A DNA stretch of 12,898 nt, taken from assembly GCA_005779525.1 (NCBI GenBank), contig SXIZ01000180.1:1-12898 (forward strand), given 5' to 3'. Made by a program: the position numbers and the translations under genes. The notes beneath the pieces were generated by a model. That model was given only the letters and a program-made list of their open reading frames with translations. It was not told where the DNA came from and searched no databases. This DNA comes from Methylococcaceae bacterium. Lineage in GTDB: Bacteria; Pseudomonadota; Gammaproteobacteria; Methylococcales; Methylomonadaceae. This document shows positions 1-7,554 of this stretch, one piece after another (position 1 is the stretch's first letter; every line of letters begins with the position of its first letter).

Positions 1-515
1 ACTATTGAGTTGGAGTAAATACATTGACTTATATTATTGATTAATAACAATAATGTAGTTACACAAAAGTTACTCACTTAAAAATTGGCTATTGATTTCA
101 TTGGGGTTAAAAACCAGGGTTACACGTTTTGTTGCACAAAAATGTTTTTGCTTAGAATAATAGTTACCCTAAAAAACTTTAGCACTAAAGTTACCGGCAT
201 TTGCGGTTTAACTGGGCAAAAGTTGCGGAAAGAATCCAGAGCGAAAACACTTAATGCAGCAATGCACTATTGCTAGCCCCAAAAACGCTCTGTCTAGCCC
301 TCGTCGACGCTCATCATTGCGTCAAACGGTTTAAGCTATAGCGTGGTAGCAGTTTTAAGTGACTGTGGTTTCGCTGGCTAGGTTTTTTAATTTCTTTTGC
401 CCCGATCACTCTAGCAATATTCAACGAATATGTCACAAGTATCTGATTTTCAGTTTGTTCTTCATGTTTTCAGACCATACACTAAACAGGTTTTAAACAT
501 TATCAGGAACAACCA
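1..515. other. A+T-rich non-coding region upstream of DUF6641-like copy A
   Basis: I see no convincing gene here. The possible reading frame at 85-276 would need a TTG start, has no ribosome binding site and resembles no family I know. The stretch holds five plus-strand GTTAC motifs at 58, 69, 119, 163 and 190. A GAGTTGGAGTAAAT motif at 7-20 recurs near the far end of the window. From about 270 onward the DNA is a diverged copy of 6868-7111, including a 20-bp identical block (444-463 against 7040-7059). This shared 5' flank probably contains the promoter of copy A, although I cannot place -35 and -10 boxes with confidence. Confidence 0.6.
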
Positions 516-593
516 ATGACTTTGCTAAACTCACTCAAACTAGCTTCAGTAAAACGTACCAACACGCACGCCAGTGATCTATCGCCGAAATAA
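516..593 (+). pseudogene. Frameshifted N-terminal piece of DUF6641-like copy A
   Basis: The ATG at 516 follows AGGAA (504-508) at good spacing and encodes MTLLNSLKLASVKR, almost identical to the N-terminus of the intact reading frame at 7112. The frame then hits TAA at 591-593 after 25 residues. The conserved continuation (YRRNKL...) is in another frame and overlaps at 574. Counting from the ATG to the shared TATCGCCG gives 64 nt here and 66 nt in copy B, so copy A has lost 2 nt (or gained 1). This is either a disabling indel or forces initiation at GTG 574. I see no classic slippery heptamer in the overlap. Confidence 0.6.
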
Positions 594-960
594 ACTCAGC
601 GCCAAACTCTGGGAACAAATCCAAATCGCGCGTTCTGCTGAAGAGGGCATCGAATATGCGCCAACGCACTATAAAACCTTTACTAATAAAGCTACAGGCG
701 AAAAACATGAAGTTAAAGCACTCAAGCGATTGAAACGCTGGTGGTGGTTCAGTCCTGAAGGGCAATTAGTTCTGGCAATCTTTTATGGCAATAAAACTAT
801 CGAGCTCGCGAAGGGCAAAAACTGCGTACAGCTTCAAAATCAAAGCGATCTCGTTCCGACATTGGAGATTTTGAAGCAAGCGGTCGAAGCCGGGGAGTTG
901 GATGCTGCGATTGATGTTGTGAGCAAAAGTATTCGCAGTAAAATTCGTGCGGCTAGCTAA
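574..960 (+). CDS. DUF6641-like small basic protein (copy A), N-terminus displaced by a frameshift
   Basis: The product is 128 residues if GTG 574 is used. The sequence matches my memory of the proteobacterial DUF6641 family: a YRRNKL...LWEQIQIA helix, a YAPTHYKT segment, a KRLKRWWW patch with three tryptophans, then GQLVL..FYG and a C-terminal helical part (ELAKGKN, EAGELDAAID). No function is established for the family, and I see no catalytic motif or membrane segment. The natural start is probably ATG 516, now out of frame (see 516-593), so this is a probable pseudogene or an N-terminally shortened protein. It retains the full C-terminal half that copy B lacks. The gene stands alone, convergent with the HD-GYP regulator. 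The family name is from recall; the paralogy with 7112-7402 is seen directly. Confidence 0.7.
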   Translation: MIYRRNKLSAKLWEQIQIARSAEEGIEYAPTHYKTFTNKATGEKHEVKALKRLKRWWWFSPEGQLVLAIFYGNKTIELAKGKNCVQLQNQSDLVPTLEILKQAVEAGELDAAIDVVSKSIRSKIRAAS

Positions 961-972
961 AATTGGCGCCAA

Positions 973-1009
973 ACTGCGGTTAATCTATTGTAATAATCGC
1001 AGTCAGCTT
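973..1009. repeat. Hairpin-forming intergenic repeat, copy 1
   Basis: ACTGCG (973-978) and CGCAGT (998-1003) form a 6-bp inverted repeat around an A+T-rich loop, and CAGCTT follows. The 13-mer TCGCAGTCAGCTT (997-1009) is identical at 12153-12165, where it also closes an ACTGCGA/TCGCAGT stem. The element lies 12 nt past the stop of the DUF6641-like gene. There is no T-run, so an intrinsic terminator is doubtful; a short dispersed repeat or processing stem is equally possible. Confidence 0.45.
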
Positions 1010-1035
1010 CAGAGTATGAAACTCGCCAAATAATC

Positions 1036-1060
1036 GCTATTTCAGGTTAACCGAAATAGC
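1036..1060. terminator. Candidate bidirectional terminator between convergent genes
   Basis: GCTATTTC (1036-1043) and GAAATAGC (1053-1060) form a perfect 8-bp stem with a 9-nt loop. It sits in the 130-nt gap between the convergent DUF6641-like gene and the HD-GYP gene, where a shared terminator is expected. The T-tract is weak on both sides (GATTATTT on the minus strand), so efficiency is uncertain. Confidence 0.45.
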
Positions 1061-1090
1061 ATTGACCGATTCAGAAGCCAATCAAGGCAT

Positions 1091-2233
1091 TTATTCGCAA
1101 TTTAATCGCAGTAATTGTTGACGTTTGTTTGTCAAGGCTTCATCAGTATCCGAATAACAGGATGCAATGCTGCGCATCGTTTCGTGGATTGCCTTAAAGG
1201 CATCCAGAATGTCTGGGTCAAAATGCGTTGCTCGGCCTTCCCCCATAATTGTTAGCGCCTGTTCATGGGACATGGGCTCTTTATAGACACGGCGACTGAT
1301 CAGGGCATCGTAGACATCGGCAACCGCCATTAAACGAGCCGCAAGTGGAATGGCATTACCCGCCAATCCTTGAGGGTAACCGCTACCATCCCATTTTTCC
1401 TGGTGCGAAAGCGCTATTTGTTTGGCAATACGTAAAAAATCTACGTTGATGCCGAGTTTGCGTTCAGCATGTTCTATCGCCTCGAAGCCCAGGGTGGTGT
1501 GCGTTTTCATGATGGCAAATTCTTCTGGAGTGAGTCGGTCAGGTTTAAGGAGTATTTTATCTGGAATCCCCACTTTGCCGATATCATGCAATGGCGCAGA
1601 TTTATAAATCAGCTGAATGTTTGCTGGGCTAAGTTCGGCGGCAAAATCAGGATGAGCGCTAAGTTTCTCTGCCAGTGCTTTCACGTAGAATTGCGTGCGG
1701 CAAATATGATTGCCCGTTTCGGGATCACGGGTTTCAGCGAGTGAGGTCACTACCTGAATTGTTACATCTTGAATAGCGGCGACTTCTTCCGTGCGTTTTT
1801 GGATTTCTTGTTCCAGATACAGGTTTTGATCGCGTAAAAAATCCGCTGCCGCTTTCAAGGCAAGATGGTTTTTGACGCGCACGAGCACAATCGGTGGGCT
1901 AAACGGTTTAGTAATATAATCTACAGCCCCGAGTTCCAGTCCGCGTTGTTCATCTTCAACTTCCGCTTTTGCGGTTAAAAAAATAACCGGAATATCCGCG
2001 GTCTGTGGGTTGCATTTCAGGTTTCTACAGACTTCATAACCGTCCATTTCCGGCATCATAATGTCCAAGAGAATCAAATCGGGTGGCCCATCACTGAGTG
2101 CAATCTTCAAGCCGCGTGCGCCTGAATTGGCAACTTTAACCTTGTACTGATCTTTGAGTAAATCACTCATCAGAGTTAGATTATCGGGGGTATCGTCAAT
2201 GACAAGGATGGTTGCGGGTTGGGTGAGTGGCAT
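1091..2233 (-). CDS. Response regulator with REC and HD-GYP domains (c-di-GMP phosphodiesterase type)
   Basis: The product is a 380-residue cytoplasmic two-component regulator. I chose ATG 2233 because it follows a GGA-type ribosome site and begins directly before the receiver strand (ILVIDD). The longer reading frame to 2302 would overlap the kinase gene and adds unrelated residues. The N-terminal receiver (about 10-125) has the phosphoacceptor Asp57 in LLDIMMPEMDG and the conserved Lys in ITKPF. A coiled linker (EQEIQKRTEEVAAIQ) leads to an HD-GYP domain (about 150-350) with HDIGKVGIPD (His216, Asp217) and HQEKWDGSGYP (GYP 285-287). All signature residues are present, so hydrolysis of cyclic di-GMP is the likely output. 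The gene follows the hybrid kinase stop by 22 nt, so the two are almost certainly co-transcribed and the kinase is the likely phosphodonor. The domain call is strong; specificity is inferred from the family. Confidence 0.92.
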   Translation of the reverse strand: MPLTQPATILVIDDTPDNLTLMSDLLKDQYKVKVANSGARGLKIALSDGPPDLILLDIMMPEMDGYEVCRNLKCNPQTADIPVIFLTAKAEVEDEQRGLELGAVDYITKPFSPPIVLVRVKNHLALKAAADFLRDQNLYLEQEIQKRTEEVAAIQDVTIQVVTSLAETRDPETGNHICRTQFYVKALAEKLSAHPDFAAELSPANIQLIYKSAPLHDIGKVGIPDKILLKPDRLTPEEFAIMKTHTTLGFEAIEHAERKLGINVDFLRIAKQIALSHQEKWDGSGYPQGLAGNAIPLAARLMAVADVYDALISRRVYKEPMSHEQALTIMGEGRATHFDPDILDAFKAIHETMRSIASCYSDTDEALTNKRQQLLRLNCE

Positions 2234-2255
2234 AAAGCAGAATTCCTGAATAGTG

Positions 2256-5200
2256 TTATGAGTGCGACGCTGTCGTAGTGAGCAGTGATAGCGCGAGTTC
2301 AAAATCGTAGTGTGCTAACGCGTTTTGGAGCGCCTTCGCTTGTGTGGGCAGCGCATGGCCCAATACCTCAGCATGCTCTTTGCAGTAGCTGACTGCGTTG
2401 CTATCATCATCCTGCAATAACTTTATGAGTTCAGCTAGCACTGCATCGATTTGTGCTGGGGTGATATTGGCTGCAGGTTCAGTAGTGCTGGCATTCGCTG
2501 ACAGGCGGGAGCGTAATGCGTCAAGTAATGCTTGCAGTTCATGGGTGGTGGTAGACAAAAGTTCTTCGAGCGTCGCGGCGGGTAAATGATTGCGCAAGCC
2601 CAGTTCCAGCTGTTCAGCCAATGCTTGAATGGCGATGGCGCCAATATTGCCTGATAGTGATTTCAAGGTATGCGCCAGTCGCTCAGCGGTATCGTGATCG
2701 TTGGCTTGCAGTGCGCTGTGAATCTGTGCCGGAACGTCGGCTTGTTCCGTGATGAAACTTTGCAGGATTGAGAGATACAATTCACGTTTACCTCGCATGC
2801 GACGCAAGGCCTGTGCCGTGTCTAAGCCGCTGATGTCATCAGGAATTTCAATTAGCTCGGTATGGGAAGGCTTTTGAATAGTGGGGGGCTGTAGTGTGAG
2901 GCTAGGTTTGATCCATTTACGCAGTACCGCCCATAAATCATCGGGTTCTATCGGTTTTGCCAAATGATCGTTCATCCCCGCGGCTAAGCAGCGTTCTCGA
3001 TCTTGTTGCATGGCATTGGCCGTCATGGCGACGATGGGTAAGCGATCAAAGCGGGTTTCTGCGCGGATCGCGAGCGTCGCGCTTACACCATCCATCACTG
3101 GCATTTGCATATCCATCAAGACAACGTCATAAGCCTGCGTGTGTACTTTGCTAACGGCTTCTTCACCGTTCTTTGCCAGATCAACTACAAAGCCTGCATC
3201 CTCCAGAATTTCGGTGGCAATTTGCTGATTCATAGCATTGTCTTCAACCAGTAAAATCCGCGCACCATAAATGTTCCCAAAGTCATCTTGCGCTAGGGTT
3301 TTTTCTGGCAGATATCGACTTTCTCTGGTGTCCTCGGCGTCACCAAAAATGCGCACCACACTATCGAACAGTGTTGAGGCGCCGACGGGTTTGATTAACA
3401 CTTCATCGAAACCAGATTCTATGGCGCTTTTCAACACTTCTTCGCGTGCGTAAGCAGTCACAAGAATGAGTTTAGGTAATGGTGACAAGCCCATATTGCG
3501 CAAGATCTGTGCGACTTCAATGCCATCCATTTTGGGCATTTGCCAATCGATAAAGAGCACATCAAAGGGTTGGTTGTCGCGGACGCCGATTTTTACCGCC
3601 TCAATCGCTTCAGGTCCAGTGGCCACTTTGTGCACGACAAAATACATCGACTGTAATAAATCACTTAACACCACGCGTGCGTATTCATTATCGTCCACCA
3701 CCAACATGCGTTTGCCACGCAGATCTGGATTCGGGGTTAACTTGCGGTGCTCATTGGCTTGGCCCTTGGCTAGGCGGATGGTAAACCAAAATTCTGAACC
3801 ACTGCCCAACTGCGATTCCGCGCCAATCTCACCGCCCATCATGTCTACCAGACTTTTGCTAATCGCAAGTCCTAGTCCCGTGCCGCCATATTTGCGTGTC
3901 GTTGAGCTATCAGCTTGCTTGAAAGATTGAAACAGTGTCGTGAGCTGTTCAGGTGCTAAGCCAATGCCAGTATCTTTGACGGCAAATTTAAGTAGCACCT
4001 GCTGATCGTCTGCAGCCAATTGTCGGATGATGATGCCGATTTCGCCCTGTTCAGTAAATTTGATGGCATTGGTGACAAAGTTGATCAAGATTTGTCCCAA
4101 GCGCAGGGGGTCGCCGATCAAGGCCTCAGGGACTTCTGGAGACACATCCAAGATCAGTTCTAAACCTTTGTCGATGGCTTTGTCATGAATTAAGCCAGTT
4201 AAATTATCCAACATATGCTGTAAATTGAATTCGATGCTTTCCATCGTCATTTTACCCGCCTCGATTTTGGACAAATCGAGTATGTCATTGATAATTGATA
4301 GTAAATGCTGGCTGGCAGCGCGGATTTTGTGTAAGTATTCAACTTGGCGCGCGCTGAGCTCGGTTTTAAGCATTAGATGGCTTAAACCGATGATGGCATT
4401 CATCGGCGTTCTGATTTCATGACTCATATTCGCCAGAAAATCTGCTTTCATTTTGGCCGCATCCTCTGCCAGTAGCTTGGCTTGCAGCATCTGTGCGGCG
4501 ACCTCGCGCTCATGGGTGATATCTTCGATGATCACCACAAAACCGCTCTTAGGATCAGTGGAGTTTAAGGTTTGGCCAGAAATGCGTGTCCAAAACATCG
4601 AGCCATCTTTGCGCATTAACTCCATTTCGTGTCGCTCTATTTTATTCAGCGACATGGCGCGTGACAGATAACTTGCGGCGTTGTAGGCGGCGTCATTGGG
4701 ATACCAAAGGCGGGTCGATTGATTATTTAATTCTCCGGGTTCATAGCCGAATAGCTCTTCCAATTTACGGTTACAGCGCTGAATAATCCGATATTTCATT
4801 ACCAAGATTCCTGAAGTCGCTGACTCAAAGATGGCTTCTTGCTCTTTATTCGCTTGACGTAAGGTTTCTTCTATATCACGTTGGCGTATTAACTGCCTGG
4901 TCAGGGTTTGCTGTGCTTCAATGCGTTCAGTGATATCGTAAAACCAACCAAGGACTGCCGCTTCATCCTGATAACGCATGGGCATATACGAGGCGAGTAC
5001 CCAGACCGAAGGTTTATTTGGAATATGTAATTCCAGTGTCCGATTTAAAACCGTTTTACCCTGTGCCAGTTGTGCTAAAACCTCTTGATAATCCTCCACT
5101 TTGGCATAGTAGTTTTGCGGGTTATCGCCGATAGCGTTTGGACTGCCGAGCAATTCGGCATAACGTTCATTATGAAAAACCACATGACGCCCTGCTTGTG

Positions 5201-6386
5201 TGGCAATGCGCACGGATATCGGACTGACATTGAGAATATCGATTAAACGTTGTTCATTATTGCAAATTTCCTGTTCATGACGTTTTTGCTCGGTGATGTC
5301 ACTGAACAAGGCAAAAGCGTACAGCCATTGACCATGTTCATCATAAACAGCATTACCGTGAATCAAGCAGGGCACTAAGGATTGATCAGCTTGGATAATA
5401 TGGATTTCTTGCCGATAATCACTCTGTAAATTAAGCGCAACGTCGCTAGCGATAAAACGCTGATAGGGTTGACCCAGCAATAAGTGTCGTTCGATACCAA
5501 TCAATTCAGCCATCGCTTGATTGCAATCGGTAATGATTGCTTGCTTGTTAATGACCCAAAAACCTTGGCTAGTCGTGGCTAAAATGGCCTCGATATGCTT
5601 GCGAATAGAGGTGATTTTGCCGCCCAGATAGGTAAACAATAATCCACTCAAGATCAACAATAATGCGACAACCGCCACGGCAGCTGCTAATAGTGTTGGG
5701 CTGGTGGCGACAATGGTAGCTTCATTACCTTGGGGATGCACATGCATGAAATGCGCGGCATGCATGGCAATATAGTGCATGCTGGCAATGGCACAGCCCA
5801 ACAGCGTGCCGCCCATCAGCGATTGCACATAGGGGCGCTGGGTAAAGGCAAACTGTTTGAGCAGGGGTTTAATCAGCAGCGCTGCGATCGAAAGCACCAA
5901 GGCGCTGCCCAAAGAAAATAAAAATAGGCCTAGGTCATAACGTAAGATACCGTCCAGGCGAATGGCAGCCATACCAGTAAAATGCATCAAGCCTATACCC
6001 ACTGCCATTGCGCAACCACCGATAATCTTTTTACGGATGCCAAGGTGTTCGGTGGCTATTGCATTGAGCACAATTGCGGCAGCAATCACGCCGGGCAGCA
6101 GCGATAATCCGGTCAGATAAGGGTCGTAGGTGACCGAACTGTTTAATCTGAAAGCCAGCATTCCGATGAAGTGCATAGCCCAAATACCCGCACCCAAAAT
6201 TAAAGTCCCAATCGGCAGCCAAAAACTGCGCGGTGCATTCGGCGCCAAACGTTCGATCATTTCAAGCGCACAGACGCTGGCAAATATCGCAATTAGCACG
6301 GAAGCAAGGACCATTGGGGCATCGTAGCTGCTTTGATACACCTGAGCACCAGTTTCTGTAAAATGCAGAAAAAAATTATTAAACAT
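2256..6386 (-). CDS. MHYT-PAS hybrid sensor histidine kinase with two receivers and HPt
   Basis: The product is 1376 residues, an inner-membrane sensor kinase with a full internal phosphorelay. I prefer ATG 6386, which has AGGAA 6 nt upstream, over GTG 6407. An N-terminal seven-helix MHYT sensor (about 1-245) shows the diagnostic motifs MHFIGM, MHFTGM and MHYIAM at about 71, 134 and 203. Three PAS domains follow (about 265-385, 380-490, 515-630), then HisKA with SHEIRTP (His656) and HATPase with N-box FVTNAIKF (Asn773), DTGIG and GGTGLGL. Receiver 1 has Asp947 (LFIDWQMPKMDG), receiver 2 has Asp1092 (VLMDMQMPVMDG), and the HPt has LAHTLKSLSG (His1239). A helical C-terminal tail ends the protein. 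All phosphotransfer residues are present, so it looks functional. MHYT is predicted in the literature to bind a metal (copper) and sense O2, CO or NO; that is prediction, not proof. It is the first gene of an operon with the REC-HD-GYP regulator. Confidence 0.93.
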   Translation of the reverse strand: MFNNFFLHFTETGAQVYQSSYDAPMVLASVLIAIFASVCALEMIERLAPNAPRSFWLPIGTLILGAGIWAMHFIGMLAFRLNSSVTYDPYLTGLSLLPGVIAAAIVLNAIATEHLGIRKKIIGGCAMAVGIGLMHFTGMAAIRLDGILRYDLGLFLFSLGSALVLSIAALLIKPLLKQFAFTQRPYVQSLMGGTLLGCAIASMHYIAMHAAHFMHVHPQGNEATIVATSPTLLAAAVAVVALLLILSGLLFTYLGGKITSIRKHIEAILATTSQGFWVINKQAIITDCNQAMAELIGIERHLLLGQPYQRFIASDVALNLQSDYRQEIHIIQADQSLVPCLIHGNAVYDEHGQWLYAFALFSDITEQKRHEQEICNNEQRLIDILNVSPISVRIATQAGRHVVFHNERYAELLGSPNAIGDNPQNYYAKVEDYQEVLAQLAQGKTVLNRTLELHIPNKPSVWVLASYMPMRYQDEAAVLGWFYDITERIEAQQTLTRQLIRQRDIEETLRQANKEQEAIFESATSGILVMKYRIIQRCNRKLEELFGYEPGELNNQSTRLWYPNDAAYNAASYLSRAMSLNKIERHEMELMRKDGSMFWTRISGQTLNSTDPKSGFVVIIEDITHEREVAAQMLQAKLLAEDAAKMKADFLANMSHEIRTPMNAIIGLSHLMLKTELSARQVEYLHKIRAASQHLLSIINDILDLSKIEAGKMTMESIEFNLQHMLDNLTGLIHDKAIDKGLELILDVSPEVPEALIGDPLRLGQILINFVTNAIKFTEQGEIGIIIRQLAADDQQVLLKFAVKDTGIGLAPEQLTTLFQSFKQADSSTTRKYGGTGLGLAISKSLVDMMGGEIGAESQLGSGSEFWFTIRLAKGQANEHRKLTPNPDLRGKRMLVVDDNEYARVVLSDLLQSMYFVVHKVATGPEAIEAVKIGVRDNQPFDVLFIDWQMPKMDGIEVAQILRNMGLSPLPKLILVTAYAREEVLKSAIESGFDEVLIKPVGASTLFDSVVRIFGDAEDTRESRYLPEKTLAQDDFGNIYGARILLVEDNAMNQQIATEILEDAGFVVDLAKNGEEAVSKVHTQAYDVVLMDMQMPVMDGVSATLAIRAETRFDRLPIVAMTANAMQQDRERCLAAGMNDHLAKPIEPDDLWAVLRKWIKPSLTLQPPTIQKPSHTELIEIPDDISGLDTAQALRRMRGKRELYLSILQSFITEQADVPAQIHSALQANDHDTAERLAHTLKSLSGNIGAIAIQALAEQLELGLRNHLPAATLEELLSTTTHELQALLDALRSRLSANASTTEPAANITPAQIDAVLAELIKLLQDDDSNAVSYCKEHAEVLGHALPTQAKALQNALAHYDFELALSLLTTTASHS

Positions 6387-6407
6387 CGAGGTTCCTGTTA
6401 CTCGCAC

Positions 6408-6867
6408 GCGCCAAAACTAAACTTTAGCGCCTTATCATTGCTTGCTATAACTTAGAAGTATAGATCATTTTGAAGTAGCAGTTATAGGGCATTCTGTGTA
6501 GATTAATTTCTAACGTATATGGAAATTTTGCTGCGCTAGTGTAGAGTTGATTATTTCGGGTAATTTTGAAACAAAGGCTATATTAATGCTTAGTGGGATT
6601 TAGAGTGACAGGTGTAGATTTTATTTCGGAATTTTATACCATGTTATTCAAGTTTATTTTGTCAGCGGCTTGCATGAATACCGCAATAAAATCAGGAATA
6701 AAGTCTAGATTAGGTTGACTTTTGTAAAAATAGTATTGAAATGAATTTAGCAAATTTACCGTTATATCTAAAACCCAATTCATATCCACTTTTAAGGTAT
6801 TTTTGACTAAGCAGCGCGCCCTTTTTGCTTATCGACAACTGCATCAATAATGAGTAGGAGTCCACTT
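6408..6867. other. Non-coding region between the divergent kinase operon and DUF6641-like copy B
   Basis: I see no supportable gene here. A 25-codon ATG frame at 6641 lacks a well-placed ribosome site and was not called. The region must contain the minus-strand promoter of the kinase operon, but I cannot identify clean -35/-10 boxes. TGAGTAGGAGT at 6851-6861 matches 12837-12847 exactly and resembles 6-16. It ends 6 nt before the start of the duplicated DUF6641 block. Confidence 0.5.
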
Positions 6868-7402
6868 TTGCTAGCCCAAAATAGACTCACGTCGATGCTC
6901 ATCACTGGTTTAAAATGGTTTGAACTCTAGCATTAGCAGTCGTAAATTTTAAACTGCATCATTAGCATCAGATTTAGTACCAGTCATTTTTCCCAGCAAT
7001 TGTCACACGCTTTGATCATCACACAATATAGTAACTATATGATTTTCAGTTTGTTCTTCCTGTTTAACGACTTTATAGTTTAATGGTCCTAAACATTATC
7101 AGGAACAACCAATGACTTTGCTAAACACTCTGAAACTCGCTTCAGTAAAACGCCCGATATCACAATCGCCATTAATTTATCGCCGAAATAAATTATGCAC
7201 CAAACTCTGGGAACAAATTCAAATTGCGCGTGCAGCGGAAGAGGGCACAGAATACGCGCCAACACACTACAAAACAGTCTTGAATAAAGTGATTGGCGAA
7301 AAGCACGAAGTCAAGGTTCCAAAACGTTTGAAAAAATGGTGGTGGAATGGCCCAGATGGGCAATTAGTTCTTAAAATTCGTTCAATAATGATGAAAATGT
7401 AA
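6868..7402 (+). repeat. Duplicated segment, copy B (non-coding flank plus DUF6641-like gene)
   Basis: This is a direct paralogous copy of 270-960. It begins with TTGCTAGCCC at 6868-6877 and shares a 20-bp identical block (7040-7059) and a 37-bp identical block spanning the ribosome site and start codon (7090-7126). Coding similarity continues to about 7371 and then, after a gap of about 165 nt relative to copy A, resumes briefly with TAAAATTCGT. The two copies flank the kinase/HD-GYP operon in direct orientation. Confidence 0.75.
7112..7402 (+). CDS. DUF6641-like small basic protein (copy B), internally shortened
   Basis: The product is 96 residues. ATG 7112 has AGGAA (7101-7105) at proper spacing, and the N-terminus MTLLNTLKLASVKRP is intact. 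It matches copy A through YRRNKL, LWEQIQIARAAEEG, YAPTHYKT, EKHEVKVPKRLKKWWW and GQLVL. After QLVL the protein jumps to KIRSIMMKM and stops. Copy A has a KIR at its very end, encoded by the same TAAAATTCGT, so copy B looks like an in-frame loss of about 165 nt (55 codons) removing most of the C-terminal helical half. It may be a non-functional remnant or a natural short form. Family assignment (DUF6641) is from recall and the function is unknown. Confidence 0.7.
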   Translation: MTLLNTLKLASVKRPISQSPLIYRRNKLCTKLWEQIQIARAAEEGTEYAPTHYKTVLNKVIGEKHEVKVPKRLKKWWWNGPDGQLVLKIRSIMMKM

Positions 7403-7554
7403 TAATATTTGCCGTCTGAGCCAAAAAATAAATATAGAAACGGAAAAAAAGTTTAAATTTTAAGGAAATTTATCGAATAAATTACCATTAGCTTGTCATC
7501 AAGCTTTTGGCAGAAAACGAGGGTAAATTGTCATTGTGCTGAAAGGTACAGCGT
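7403..7554. promoter_or_regulatory. Upstream region of the glxA-like/hypX operon, containing 32-bp direct repeat 1
   Basis: This 152-nt A+T-rich gap must hold the promoter for the downstream operon. TTGTCA occurs at 7493-7498 and again inside the 32-bp repeat (7528-7533), but neither is followed by a convincing -10 box. GAAAGGT (7541-7547) is a good ribosome site for the GTG at 7555. The repeat ends 16 nt before that GTG, so it could act as an operator in the 5' region or as a shared promoter part. Confidence 0.4.
7507..7538 (+). repeat. 32-bp direct repeat, copy 1 (5' side of the hypX operon)
   Basis: The copy starts TTGGCAGAAAA and ends AAATTGTCATTGTG. It matches 11608-11639 at 30 of 32 positions, differing only at the 12th and 17th bases. 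It lies just before the first gene of the three-gene operon, while copy 2 lies just after the last. The similarity is far beyond chance for a 13-kb window. Confidence 0.85.

Larger units (their letters stand above)
270..960 (+). repeat. Duplicated segment, copy A (non-coding flank plus DUF6641-like gene)
   Basis: This segment is a diverged direct copy of 6868-7402. Shared landmarks in order are TTGCTAGCCC (270-279), CGTCGACGCTCATCA (14 of 15 bases shared), GGTAGCAG-type sequence, a 20-bp identical block (444-463), a 37-bp identical block running through the start codon (494-530), and the coding region. Conservation of the non-coding part implies duplication of a whole transcription unit or a selected regulatory region. 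Copy A carries the frameshift; copy B carries the internal deletion. Confidence 0.75.

Noticed and set aside
85..276. 63-codon open frame in the first intergenic region
   Set aside because: It begins at TTG without a ribosome site, has low-complexity composition and no recognisable family.
430..519. 29-codon ATG frame ending ATGA at the DUF6641-like start, a possible leader peptide
   Set aside because: The equivalent region of copy B does not preserve the frame despite high nucleotide identity.
1422..1744. Overlapping plus-strand frames of 61 and 91 codons
   Set aside because: They are shadows of the HD-GYP domain on the opposite strand.
3466..3930. 154-codon plus-strand open frame
   Set aside because: It is antisense to the receiver/ATPase part of the hybrid kinase, whose full domain series is unambiguous.
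6641..6718. 25-codon frame with a hydrophobic start
   Set aside because: It has no properly spaced ribosome site and nothing else to support it.
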